From Gaiella sp038230035 (GTDB lineage Bacteria; Actinomycetota; Thermoleophilia; Gaiellales; Gaiellaceae): a DNA stretch of 64,000 bases. The notes beneath the pieces were generated by a model. The model did not search any database and was not told the DNA's origin. It saw only the letters and a list, made by a program, of their open reading frames with translations. The position numbers and the translations under genes are program-made. How positions within the stretch are numbered: the first letter of the stretch is position 1; each line of letters opens with the position of its first letter. The stretch lies in contig JBBRNX010000001.1 of the NCBI GenBank assembly GCA_038230035.1, forward strand, positions 372,001-436,000, in the 5' to 3' direction. Below are positions 15,210-23,035 of the stretch, piece after piece.

Positions 15210-16664
15210 ATGAAGGCGCGGATCTTGGCGGAAGAGAACCGGAAGTGGTGGACGCTCGTGGCTGTGGCGTTCGCACTGTTCATGATCATGCTCGACAACA
15301 CCGTCGTGAACGTCGCGTTACCGTCGATCCGTCGTGACCTAGGCATCAGCCTGAGCTCTCTCGAATGGGTCGTCTCGGGGTATGCCCTCTCGTTCGCGGT
15401 GCTCATGCTGACCGGCGGAAAGCTCGCAGACATGTTCGGGCGCCGCCGGATTTTCGTCTTCGGCCTGGTGATCTTCGTCCTTGCGTCCCTGGCCTGCGGG
15501 CTTGCGACCGGAGCTGGATTTCTGATCATCGCCCGGGTGATCCAGGGTGTCGGCGCGGCACTGATGATGCCCGCGACGCTCTCCATCATCACCGCGACGT
15601 TCCCGCCGAAGGAGCGTGGCACTGCGCTCGGTATCTGGGCGGGTGTGTCCGCGCTGGCTCTCGCCATTGGTCCACTGGTTGGCGGCCTCATCACCGAGCA
15701 CATTGGCTGGAACTGGATCTTCTTCATCAACGTCCCCGTCGGTCTTCTCGGGATCGTGGCGGCACTCACCGTGATCCGGGAGTCGAAGGACACCTCCCAT
15801 GAGCAGCGGCTCGACGCTCCTGGGCTGATCACGTCCGGTCTCGGGTTCTTCGCGCTGGTCTTCGCGCTCGTCGAGTCGAGCAGGTACGGCTGGGGATCGG
15901 CGACGATCATCGGTCTCTTCGCGCTCTCGGCCGTCTCGCTCGCGGCGTTCGTCGTCGTCGAGCAGCGGCAGCGACTGCCCATGTTCGATCTCGGGCTCTT
16001 CCGCAATCCGACCTTCGTCGGCGCGAACGTCGTCGCGCTTCTCGTGACGCTGTCGATGTTCGGCGTCTTCTTCTTCATCTCCCTCTACATGCAGAACGTG
16101 CGGGGGTACTCGGCGGCCGAGGCAGGCGCAACGTTCCTGCCGATGACGCTGCTGATCATCTTCGTTGCGCCGTTCGCCGGACGGTTCTCCGATCGGCTCG
16201 GCTCGCGCGGGCTGATGGCAGGCGGCATGACGTTGACAGGGACCTCCCTGCTCTTCTTCGCCCAACTCGAGGCAAATTCGTCCTTCTGGATGATGCTGCC
16301 AGCGCTCGTCGTCGGCGGCGTCGGCATGGCCCTTGTCATGACGCCGATGACCGCCGCGGCGATGAGCTCGGTCCCGGTCGACAAGGCCGGTGTCGGCTCC
16401 GGAATGCTCAACACATTCCGGCAAGTCGGAGGCTCGCTCGGCATCGCGGTGATGGGAGCGATCCTGTCGAACCGTGAAGCCGCGGAGCTCCGCACAGGCG
16501 CGACGCGCGTGGATGCGTTCATCTCCGGCCTGCACGAGGCGCTCTACGTCGGTGCTGCCGTCGCCTTCGGCGCGGCTGTCGTCGCGGCGACGCTGGTCCG
16601 CAGCCATGCGGTGACGGCGCCGTCTTCGCGCGAGGTCGCAGTCGCGGCCGAAGAAGCGGCCTGA
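15210..16664 (+). CDS. DHA2-family MFS drug/proton exporter (14-TM, EmrB/QacA type)
   Basis: A 484-aa integral membrane transporter. Diagnostic DHA2 features are LDNTVVNVALPSI in TM1, the motif-A loop GKLADMFGRRRIF, and motif C-like GPLVGGLI. About 14 hydrophobic segments are visible. It is probably a proton-driven exporter of toxic amphiphiles, with unknown substrate. The ATG follows AAAGGTGG. The TetR gene starts 5 bp after its stop, so the two are cotranscribed behind the palindromic operator. Confidence 0.92.
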   Translation: MKARILAEENRKWWTLVAVAFALFMIMLDNTVVNVALPSIRRDLGISLSSLEWVVSGYALSFAVLMLTGGKLADMFGRRRIFVFGLVIFVLASLACGLATGAGFLIIARVIQGVGAALMMPATLSIITATFPPKERGTALGIWAGVSALALAIGPLVGGLITEHIGWNWIFFINVPVGLLGIVAALTVIRESKDTSHEQRLDAPGLITSGLGFFALVFALVESSRYGWGSATIIGLFALSAVSLAAFVVVEQRQRLPMFDLGLFRNPTFVGANVVALLVTLSMFGVFFFISLYMQNVRGYSAAEAGATFLPMTLLIIFVAPFAGRFSDRLGSRGLMAGGMTLTGTSLLFFAQLEANSSFWMMLPALVVGGVGMALVMTPMTAAAMSSVPVDKAGVGSGMLNTFRQVGGSLGIAVMGAILSNREAAELRTGATRVDAFISGLHEALYVGAAVAFGAAVVAATLVRSHAVTAPSSREVAVAAEEAA

Positions 16665-16669
16665 AGCTG

Positions 16670-17290
16670 ATGGCCGTAGACGACCCGACGGCACCCGGAA
16701 AGGTTCGGCACCGACTGCCTGCCGAGGAGCGACGCTCCGCGATCGTGGACGCGGCGTTGCGCGTCTTCTCGAGTGGCAGCTACAGCGGCGCGACGACGGC
16801 GGAGATCGCGCGTGAAGCGGGTGTCTCCGAGCCGATCCTCTACCGCCACTTCCCTTCCAAGAAGGCTCTCTACTTCGCGTGCCTCGACGAAGCGTGGCGG
16901 CGCCTCGAGACGCTCTTCGACTCCGCAATCGCCGAGCATGGGCCGGTCCAGGCCTGGCGGGTGCTCGGGCCGTTCGCGATGCGCGAGCTCAAGGTCCTGA
17001 TGCCGCATCTCTGGATGCAGGCGGTCACCGAGGCGGGCGAGGACGAGGAGATCCGCCGCTACGTCCGGCGGCACATGCGTCAGGTGCACGATTACTTCGC
17101 CAAGGCGTTACGCCAGTCGCAGGAGGCCGGCGCGATTCCGGCCGACCGTGACGTCGATGCCGAGGCGTGGATCTTTGTCGGCGGGAGCCTGCTCGCGGCA
17201 ACGGCCGATCGGCTCGGCGGGCCGCTGAGCCCAGACGAGTTCGCTGCGATCAAGACACAACGCCGCCGCTGGCTGTTCGGCACCGGATAG
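16670..17290 (+). CDS. TetR-family transcriptional regulator
   Basis: A 206-aa regulator. The N-terminal HTH spans about residues 18-65 with RRSAIVDAALRVFSSGSYSGATTAEIAREAGVSEPILYRHFPSKKALY, a textbook TetR domain. The C-terminal ligand-binding domain is unassigned. It lies directly after the DHA2 exporter and probably represses the exporter and the divergent acyl-CoA synthetase through the palindromes at 15157-15185. Two hairpins follow the stop. Confidence 0.93.
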   Translation: MAVDDPTAPGKVRHRLPAEERRSAIVDAALRVFSSGSYSGATTAEIAREAGVSEPILYRHFPSKKALYFACLDEAWRRLETLFDSAIAEHGPVQAWRVLGPFAMRELKVLMPHLWMQAVTEAGEDEEIRRYVRRHMRQVHDYFAKALRQSQEAGAIPADRDVDAEAWIFVGGSLLAATADRLGGPLSPDEFAAIKTQRRRWLFGTG

Positions 17291-17310
17291 GGCGAGGCAA
17301 GCCTCGCCCT
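17289..17310 (+). terminator. Short GC hairpin after the tetR gene
   Basis: AGGGCGAGGC-AA-GCCTCGCCCT overlaps the TAG stop. The same GGGCGAGGC arms recur at 23008-23027. Confidence 0.55.
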
Positions 17311-17335
17311 ATAGGCCTGTGGCAGACCCAGAAAA

Positions 17336-17372
17336 GGAAACGTCCCCGGCTGCGGCTTCCGGGGACGTTTCC
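17336..17372. terminator. Hairpin terminator
   Basis: A 14-bp stem (GGAAACGTCCCCGG and complement) closes a 9-nt loop downstream of the tetR gene. In the remaining stretch to 17534 I see no gene, only a small CAGAG/CTCTG hairpin near 17398-17422. Confidence 0.7.
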
Positions 17373-17534
17373 ATTGAGGCGGTTCGCCTGACGCTTCAGA
17401 GAGTGCAACCCGTGACTCTGCGGCCCACCCACGTGCTCCGGTCTCTCTGAACGACGCCTGCTCCGCCTCCCGCATCGGCCTGGCGTGGACCGGTGCGAGT
17501 TCGTGACGGCGACTTTAGGGGCCATGTCCAAAAA

Positions 17535-17576
17535 AGTCAAGTAGCTCAGTCAAGTGATTTGCGGTACGGTTCACTT
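17535..17576 (+). promoter_or_regulatory. Promoter/operator region of the XRE-TPR regulator
   Basis: AGTCAAGT occurs twice as a direct repeat with a 13-bp period (17535-17542 and 17548-17555). The second copy also forms an inverted repeat AAGTGA-N13-TCACTT (17552-17557 and 17571-17576) around a -10-like TACGGT (17565-17570). The arrangement suggests autoregulation by the XRE protein. Confidence 0.5.
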
Positions 17577-17581
17577 CACTG

Positions 17582-18922
17582 ATGGAGTCCGAGCTGATTC
17601 CTGCGGTCACAACCGACCCAGCCAGCCGTGGCCTTGGCGCCCGGCTCCGCTCGTTGCGAATCGCAGCCGGGCTCACACAAACCGAACTGGCCGGCAACCG
17701 GTGCTCCAAGGAGTACGTCAGCCAGATCGAGCGCGGCAAGACGCGGCCGACGGCAGACACCATCGAGTGGCTCGCCGCGCGTCTCGACGTCGCACCGTCG
17801 TTCCTCGCGACGGGCATTGCGACCGACGTGCGCAACCGGCTCGAGGCGACGCTCGCTCGCGCCGAGGCGTTGAGCGAGGCGCATCGCTTCGACGAAGCGC
17901 TCGAGGTGTTCAGGGCGACGAGCTCGGAGGTCGGAACCGCCGGCTGCATCGAACTCGAGGTCAGGGCTCTGGCTGGCGAGGCCTGGGCGTTGATGGAGCT
18001 CGGTGACGTGCGCGAGGCGATTGCGCTGCTGCAGCGGGCGCACACCCAGGTCGAAGCTCCCGAGTTCAACGATGTCGACCGTGCCGACATCCTGTTCCGG
18101 CTCGGAGTTTGCCGCTACAAGCTCGCGAGCATCGCGACCGCGGTCGGGCTGCTCGATCAGGCGCTGACGGTGGCCGAGCGGTCGGAGTTGCCCTGCGACC
18201 TGTTGCGCGCTGACATTCTCGGCTGGCGCTCGCGTTGCCGGCGTCGTCAGCGGGACTTCGAAGCTGCGCGCGAGGATGTCGAGCGTGCACTCGAGTTGGC
18301 GCAGGCGATGGATGATCGCCGTGCCATCGCCAATGCCTACTTCCAGGCGTCGCTGGTGACCGAGCGCATGGGGCATTCGATCGCCTCCCGCAACTACGCA
18401 CAGCGGGCGAAGGCGCTGTACGAGGAACTGAACGACAAGCGGACTGTCGGGCGCCTGACCCAGAATCTCGGGGGGCTGAATCTGCTTCTCGGCAAACCGG
18501 ATCAGGCGATCGAGCAGCTCAAGGCGGCATTTGCGATCGCGGTCGAGTCGGACTCCAGGCCGGATGCCGCACAGGCACTCGGGAACCTCGGGACGGTGTA
18601 CCTGCATCTCGAGGAGTACGACGCCGCTGACGACCATGCGCGGCGGGCGCTCGAGCTGCTCGACGACCGTGAGGACTATCTGCAGGCAATCGGAGAGGCG
18701 CACGTGGTGCTCGGTCGTGCGTTGATGGAGCGTGGGCGGTTGGACGAGGCGGGGGAATGCTTCGGAGCTGCGGACTCAAGTTTTGAGCGACTTGGGTCGA
18801 TCAGCCATAGAGCGGGGGCGTGGGTCGCGTTGGGTGACCTTGCGAGTCGTCGTGGGGACGATCGTGAGGCGGCGCGGCGGTATCGCAATGCAGCGGAAAC
18901 GCTGCAAGACATCCGCTTCTAG
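17582..18922 (+). CDS. XRE-family HTH regulator with TPR sensor domain
   Basis: A 446-aa regulator. An N-terminal XRE HTH (about residues 18-75: LGARLRSLRIAAGLTQTELA...CSKEYVSQIERGKTRPTADTIEWLAARL) is joined to about 350 residues of TPR-type helical pairs, for example LGNLGTVYLHLEEYDAADDHARRALELL and LGRALMERGRLDEAGECF. This matches the architecture of RRNPP-type peptide receptors (Rgg, PlcR, NprR class) and of related actinobacterial regulators whose ligands are mostly unknown. A 15-aa ORF with a strong ribosome-binding site starts 17 bp after the stop. The promoter carries repeats suited to autoregulation. Peptide sensing is inference. Confidence 0.88.
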   Translation: MESELIPAVTTDPASRGLGARLRSLRIAAGLTQTELAGNRCSKEYVSQIERGKTRPTADTIEWLAARLDVAPSFLATGIATDVRNRLEATLARAEALSEAHRFDEALEVFRATSSEVGTAGCIELEVRALAGEAWALMELGDVREAIALLQRAHTQVEAPEFNDVDRADILFRLGVCRYKLASIATAVGLLDQALTVAERSELPCDLLRADILGWRSRCRRRQRDFEAAREDVERALELAQAMDDRRAIANAYFQASLVTERMGHSIASRNYAQRAKALYEELNDKRTVGRLTQNLGGLNLLLGKPDQAIEQLKAAFAIAVESDSRPDAAQALGNLGTVYLHLEEYDAADDHARRALELLDDREDYLQAIGEAHVVLGRALMERGRLDEAGECFGAADSSFERLGSISHRAGAWVALGDLASRRGDDREAARRYRNAAETLQDIRF

Positions 18923-18939
18923 GAAGGAGGCTCCCCCAT

Positions 18940-18987
18940 ATGAAGGCTCGCCAGATCCTTCATCGCGGCTGGACCGACGGCCACTAG
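18940..18987 (+). CDS. 15-aa peptide ORF downstream of the XRE-TPR regulator
   Basis: ATG 18940 to TAG 18985-18987 encodes MKARQILHRGWTDGH. The ribosome-binding sequence AGGAAGGAGG (18921-18930) lies 9 nt before the ATG and is the best SD in this part of the window. The peptide is basic and polar, with no hydrophobic export signal, so it would need a transporter or act inside the cell. Position next to a TPR regulator suggests a signalling or modulatory peptide. Neither translation nor function can be shown here. It could instead be a short uORF-like relic. Confidence 0.5.
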   Translation: MKARQILHRGWTDGH

Positions 18988-19005
18988 CTGGCACGGTTGC
19001 TGCGG

Positions 19006-19046
19006 CTAGTGCACCGCGACGGACCTTCGACATGGTGCACTAGACT
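19006..19046 (+). promoter_or_regulatory. Inverted repeat overlapping the -10 of the lipoprotein gene
   Basis: CTAGTGCACC (19006-19015) and its exact inverse GGTGCACTAG (19034-19043) are separated by 18 bp. The right arm overlaps the -10 hexamer TAGACT (19041-19046), which lies 9 nt before the ATG at 19056. Protein binding here would block the promoter. The 18-bp loop argues against a terminator. Confidence 0.6.
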
Positions 19047-19055
19047 CGGGCGCGG

Positions 19056-20009
19056 ATGTCGCGCCCTCGTGTGGTTGTTACCGCCCTGGGTTGCGCGCTG
19101 TCCGCGGGGATCCTTCTCGCGGGCTGCGGCAGCTCAGGGCGTTCTTCTGCGCCGTCCTGCTCTGGAACCACGCCGCCTCCCACGAAGGAGACGGTGCAAG
19201 CGCTCGCCGGCTCGTCGCCGATAGCCGTCGTCCCGGGGTCCCAGGACTTCCAGCTGGGAAGCAACCGCTTCTCGTTCCTGATCATCGACAGCGAGTCACG
19301 CCCGATCTCGACCCCCATCGCGTGCGTCTGGGTGGCGACCGGTCTGAAGAATGCCCCGTTCCAGCGCACTGTCGCGCATAGCGAGCCGGTCGGGGTCGCC
19401 GGCGGAGCTGTGGCGCCGGTCGGCTCGATCTACGTCTCGCACGTCAATCTGCCGAGGCCGGGAAAGTACTGGCTGCTTGCAGTTCCCGCAGGCAGCTCGA
19501 AGCCGATCGGAGCCCTCGCGAACCTGGTTGTTCCTGCGCAGCGAGTGGGCGCGCCACGAGTCGGGGACAAGGCGATCGCCTCGCGGACGCCAACGCTTGC
19601 GAGCACCGGTGGAAAGCTGTCTGCGCTGAGCACGGCGACGCATCCCGATCCGCGGCTCTACAGGATCTCGGTTGCTCGGGCTGTGGCCTCGCATGTGCCG
19701 TTCGTCGTCACCTTCGCAACCCCGCGGTTCTGCCAAAGTCGGACGTGTGGCCCTGTAGTCGACGTGGTCGACGCGGTTTCGAAGAAGCTGGCAGCGACGC
19801 CCGTGCGCTTCATCCATGTCGAGATCTACGAGAACAACGACGTGGCGAAGGGCTTCAACCGCTGGGTGAAAGAGTGGCATCTCCCGACCGAGCCGTACAC
19901 GTTCGTTGTCGATCGGAAGGGCGTGATTCGCGCCAGGCTCGAAGGCGCGTTCTCGGTCTCGGAGCTCGAACGCACGGTTCGCGCGACGCTGCTCCGCTCG
20001 AGCTCTTAG
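19056..20009 (+). CDS. Thioredoxin-fold lipoprotein
   Basis: A 317-aa lipoprotein. The signal sequence ends in a lipobox (ILLAGC, Cys near residue 24). After a Ser/Pro-rich spacer there is a ~110-aa extracytoplasmic beta domain, then a linker. A C-terminal thioredoxin-like domain follows (about residues 205-317) with TFATPRFCQSRTCGPVVD, where the usual CxxC is widened to CQSRTC, and ends with EPYTFVVDRKGVIRARLEG. A redox or copper/heme-related role outside the membrane is plausible but unproven. The promoter is overlapped by an inverted repeat, and a strong terminator follows. Confidence 0.78.
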   Translation: MSRPRVVVTALGCALSAGILLAGCGSSGRSSAPSCSGTTPPPTKETVQALAGSSPIAVVPGSQDFQLGSNRFSFLIIDSESRPISTPIACVWVATGLKNAPFQRTVAHSEPVGVAGGAVAPVGSIYVSHVNLPRPGKYWLLAVPAGSSKPIGALANLVVPAQRVGAPRVGDKAIASRTPTLASTGGKLSALSTATHPDPRLYRISVARAVASHVPFVVTFATPRFCQSRTCGPVVDVVDAVSKKLAATPVRFIHVEIYENNDVAKGFNRWVKEWHLPTEPYTFVVDRKGVIRARLEGAFSVSELERTVRATLLRSSS

Positions 20010-20013
20010 AAAG

Positions 20014-20042
20014 CGACGGCCGCCAGGGGGTGGCGGCCGTCG
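20014..20042 (+). terminator. Hairpin terminator after the lipoprotein gene
   Basis: An 11-bp stem CGACGGCCGCC with its complement closes a 7-nt loop, starting 4 bp past the stop codon. Confidence 0.75.
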
Positions 20043-20120
20043 TGCCTTCAGGGGAAGCGGAGACACTCGAGGGAGAGTTCTCCGTTCGTGCCTTTCGGCA
20101 TCGCCGAGGGGACTCCTGCG

Positions 20121-20132
20121 TACACTCGTGCG
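20121..20132 (+). promoter_or_regulatory. Leaderless promoter of selD
   Basis: TACACT (20121-20126) plus 6 nt leads straight into GTG 20133. Confidence 0.6.
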
Positions 20133-21167
20133 GTGAGCGAGATCGCGTCGTCAGTCCCTCTGACCTCGTTGGCCCGGGCAGGGGGTTGTGCTGCGAAGTA
20201 CTCTGCCGCTCGTCTCGAGACGCTCCTCGCCGGCCTCGTTCCCGCCGAGGCGGAGGATCTCCTGGTCGGGCTGAACCCGGCCGACGATGCGGCGGTGTAC
20301 CGCCTCGACGACGAGCGCGCCCTCGTGTTCACGGTCGATTTCTTCCCACCCGTTGTCGACGATCCGCGTGATTTCGGTGCGATAGCGGCGACGAACGCGC
20401 TCAACGACGTGTTCGCAATGGGGGGCGCGCCGCTTCTCGCATTGTCGATCACCGCGTTTCCGGAGGAACTGCCCACCGAGGTACTCGGTGAGATTCTCGC
20501 CGGCGCCGACGAGGCGGTGCGTGCGGCAGGCGCAATTCTCGCTGGTGGGCACACGATTCGCGACGCCGAGCCGAAGTACGGCCTGGCCGTCGTCGGCATG
20601 GTTCATCCAGCAGGGATCTGGCCGAAGAGCGGGGCGAAGCCCGGAGACGCGCTCTTTCTCACGAAGCGGCTCGGCACGGGTCTCGTCCTGCAGGCGCAGC
20701 GGGACGGGATCGCACCGGACGGCGCGCTCGCCGCAGCGGTCGCGGCGATGCGGACGCTGAACCGCGGGGCGGCGGATGCTCTTCGCCCATTCTCGCCCAA
20801 TGCGGTCACGGATGTCACGGGCTTCGGGTTGCTCGGACATGCGCACGAGGTTGCCTCGCGCAGCGGCGTGCGCCTGGCTCTGGACGCCGCTGCGCTACCT
20901 GCGTTGCCCGGGGCGCTCGACCTCGCCGAGGCCGGCGTGCGCACCGGCGGCGATCGCCGCAACCGCGAGTTTGCCGATCCGCATGTCACGGTGACCTGCG
21001 CACCTGCGCTCGAAGCGTTGGCGCACGATCCACAGACCGCCGGTGGGCTCCTCGTCTCGTTGCCGGCGGCGAAGGCCGCAGTGCTCGAAGCGAGCTTTGC
21101 GAGCAGCGGGCTGTTTCTGCAGCGGATCGGCAACGTGGGAGAAGGCGCCGGCGTCTCGCTCGGTTGA
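20133..21167 (+). CDS. selD: Selenide, water dikinase (selenophosphate synthase)
   Basis: A 344-aa enzyme that makes selenophosphate from selenide and ATP. The N-terminal active-site region LARAGGCAAKYSA keeps the catalytic Cys and Lys of the usual GCGCK motif (E. coli Cys17 and Lys20), while the second Cys is Ala. The ATP-binding Asp cluster is in GLNPADDAAVYRLDDERALVFTVDFFPPVVDDP, and GGHTIRDAEPKYGLAVVG is typical. The GTG start at 20133 is chosen because it sits 6 nt after TACACT and gives the right N-terminus. Selenocysteine or tRNA selenation genes are not in this window. The ctaA promoter lies just after its stop. Confidence 0.9.
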   Translation: MSEIASSVPLTSLARAGGCAAKYSAARLETLLAGLVPAEAEDLLVGLNPADDAAVYRLDDERALVFTVDFFPPVVDDPRDFGAIAATNALNDVFAMGGAPLLALSITAFPEELPTEVLGEILAGADEAVRAAGAILAGGHTIRDAEPKYGLAVVGMVHPAGIWPKSGAKPGDALFLTKRLGTGLVLQAQRDGIAPDGALAAAVAAMRTLNRGAADALRPFSPNAVTDVTGFGLLGHAHEVASRSGVRLALDAAALPALPGALDLAEAGVRTGGDRRNREFADPHVTVTCAPALEALAHDPQTAGGLLVSLPAAKAAVLEASFASSGLFLQRIGNVGEGAGVSLG

Positions 21168-21174
21168 CCGCGCC

Positions 21175-21186
21175 TACACTGGCTCT
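21175..21186 (+). promoter_or_regulatory. Leaderless promoter of ctaA
   Basis: TACACT (21175-21180) plus 6 nt leads into GTG 21187. Confidence 0.6.
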
Positions 21187-22104
21187 GTGGAGTCGGTGTT
21201 CGCCCGGGTACGTGTGCGGGAGGTCTCGGCGGCAGGCTTCCTGCGGATCGCCGTCGCATCGGTGCTCTCGCTGTACGTCGTCGTCACAACGGGAGCGGTC
21301 GTCCGGCTCACAGCATCAGGGCTCGGGTGCGACCATTGGCCAAAGTGCGGCTCGACACCTTTCCCGGAGAAGGGCGGCCATGCGTTCATCGAGTTCGGGA
21401 ACCGCGTTATCTCGCTCGGCGCCATCATCGTCTCGCTCCTGGTTTGGCTTGCGGCACGACGCGTGCGCGGACTCTCTGCCGGCGCCCGACGTGGGGCGCT
21501 GCTCGTCTTCCTGGGAACCGCGGCCCAGATTCCGCTCGGCGGGATCACTGTGATCTTCAAGCTCCATCCGCTGCTCGTGATGAGCCACTTCCTCCTTGCT
21601 CTCGCCGCACTCGGTGGAGCGGTTGCAGTCGCGTTCGAGGGCTGGCGCCTCTACTCAGGCGGCGCGGCCGGCGTCGGTCCGAGGTGGTGGCGGTGGGCTG
21701 CGTTGGCCGGGCTACCCGCATGCCTCGTGCTGGTCGTCTCCGGAGCGGTTGTCAGTGCTTCCGGACCGCACTCCGGTGGGACGGACATCCGGCGGCTCGG
21801 GGTCGGGATCGTCGACGCGGTTTATGTCCACGTGCGGATCGTCGCCGTGTTCGGCATCGGGTACCTCTTGATCGGCGGGTGGCTCGCTCGTCACCGGCGA
21901 GAGGCCCCCGGCGTCGCGGTGATCGCTGCTGCGCTGCTCGCCGTCCTCGTCGTTCAGGGCATTCTCGGCGAAGTGCAGTACCGCACCCACTTGCCGTGGT
22001 GGCTCGTGCTGATCCACGTGTCGCTCGGCGCGGCGATCTGGGCGCTGACGGTCGCACTCGTCTACGCGATCTGGCGACCGCCTGCCGCGCTCGTGCGCCA
22101 GTAA
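21187..22104 (+). CDS. ctaA: Heme A synthase (CtaA/Cox15)
   Basis: A 305-aa polytopic membrane protein that oxidises heme O to heme A for aa3-type cytochrome oxidase. TM1 leads into the conserved TGAVVRLTASGLGCDHWPKCG, with a Cys pair like that in B. subtilis CtaA. FIEFGNRVISL and HPLLVMSHFLLALAAL supply heme-ligand His residues in the first half, and VYVHVRIVAVFGI and LVLIHVSLGAAIWAL do so in the second. About eight TM segments are visible. The GTG start is leaderless. Confidence 0.9.
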   Translation: MESVFARVRVREVSAAGFLRIAVASVLSLYVVVTTGAVVRLTASGLGCDHWPKCGSTPFPEKGGHAFIEFGNRVISLGAIIVSLLVWLAARRVRGLSAGARRGALLVFLGTAAQIPLGGITVIFKLHPLLVMSHFLLALAALGGAVAVAFEGWRLYSGGAAGVGPRWWRWAALAGLPACLVLVVSGAVVSASGPHSGGTDIRRLGVGIVDAVYVHVRIVAVFGIGYLLIGGWLARHRREAPGVAVIAAALLAVLVVQGILGEVQYRTHLPWWLVLIHVSLGAAIWALTVALVYAIWRPPAALVRQ

Positions 22105-22113
22105 GCTCACCGC
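22102..22113 (+). promoter_or_regulatory. Leaderless promoter of the PAC2 gene
   Basis: TAAGCT (22102-22107), which includes the ctaA stop codon, plus 6 nt leads into GTG 22114. Confidence 0.6.
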
Positions 22114-23007
22114 GTGGAGAGCCCTGACCTGCGGATCACCGAGCGGCCCGCGCTGCGGAAGCCTGTGCTGGTCGCTGCGTTCCAGGGCTGGAACGACGGT
22201 GGCCAGGCAGCCACGCTCGCGGGCGGTTACCTCGCGCGTCTGTGGGAGGCAGAGCGATTCGCCGACATCGATCCGGAAGGGTTCGTCGACTTCCAGGCGA
22301 CCCGACCCCACGTCTCGCTGGACGAGGGTATGACGCGCAGAATCGTGTGGCCCGAGAACGCCTTCTACCATGGCGCCATCCCGGGGGCGGACCGTGACGC
22401 GATCGTCCTGCTCGGCGTCGAGCCCAACTTTCGCTGGCGTGCGTTCGCGGGACTGATCGTCAGCCTCGCTCGCGACCTCCAGGTCGAGCTCGTGGTCACG
22501 CTGGGCGCCTTGCTCGCCGATGTTCCGCACACCCGCCCGTCGCCTGTGACGGGCTCGGCGACCGACTCGAAGCTCGTCGAGGAGCTTGACCTGCAGCATT
22601 CGCGCTACGAAGGCCCGACCGGCATCGTCGGCGTTCTCCACGACGCGTGTCGCGCGGCGGACATGGCATCAGTGAGCTTGTGGGCTGCTGTGCCGCACTA
22701 CGTGTCGCTTGCGCCGAGCCCCCGTGCGGCACGGGCCCTGTGTGAGCGGCTTGCCACGTTGCTCGGGACGCCGATCGATATCGGCGAGCTCGCCGAGGCC
22801 GAGGCGACGTACGCCGAGCAGGTGTCCGAGGCGGTGTCGACCGATGCCGAGACGTCGTCGTACGTCGAGGAGTTGGAGCGCCGCGCCGACTCGCTCGAGG
22901 AGCTCGTCGAGGAGCGGGGCATCCCGTCCGGAGACTCGATCGCAGCGGAACTGACAAGGTTTCTCCGTGATCGCGAGGAGAACAGCGACGACGAGCCGCC
23001 GGCGTAG
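22114..23007 (+). CDS. PAC2 family protein (proteasome assembly chaperone-like)
   Basis: A 297-aa PAC2-family protein recognised by the N-terminal VAAFQGWNDGGQAATLAGGYL, the GVEPNFRWRAFAG segment and LVVTLGALLADVPHTRPSPVTG. Archaeal and eukaryotic PAC2 proteins help assemble 20S proteasomes, and actinobacterial members are common beside or apart from proteasome genes. The C-terminal 60 residues are a charged helix (VEELERRADSLEELVEERG). No proteasome genes are in the window, so the role remains open. Confidence 0.85.
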   Translation: MESPDLRITERPALRKPVLVAAFQGWNDGGQAATLAGGYLARLWEAERFADIDPEGFVDFQATRPHVSLDEGMTRRIVWPENAFYHGAIPGADRDAIVLLGVEPNFRWRAFAGLIVSLARDLQVELVVTLGALLADVPHTRPSPVTGSATDSKLVEELDLQHSRYEGPTGIVGVLHDACRAADMASVSLWAAVPHYVSLAPSPRAARALCERLATLLGTPIDIGELAEAEATYAEQVSEAVSTDAETSSYVEELERRADSLEELVEERGIPSGDSIAAELTRFLRDREENSDDEPPA

Positions 23008-23027
23008 GGGCGAGGCGTGCCTCGCCC
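23008..23027 (+). terminator. GC hairpin after the PAC2 gene
   Basis: GGGCGAGGC-GT-GCCTCGCCC, with the same arms as the hairpin at 17289-17310. It lies between convergent genes. Confidence 0.6.
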
Positions 23028-23035
23028 TCGCCTGC

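Noticed and set aside
15339..16928. 529-aa minus-strand ORF across the DHA2 exporter and tetR
   Set aside because: The product is low-complexity Arg/Asp/His, the usual mirror of a GC-rich coding strand. Both sense genes are clear.
19056..20009. Calling the lipoprotein a SCO-type copper chaperone
   Set aside because: The thioredoxin-like region has CQSRTC instead of the CxxxC plus distal His of SCO proteins, so the role is left open.
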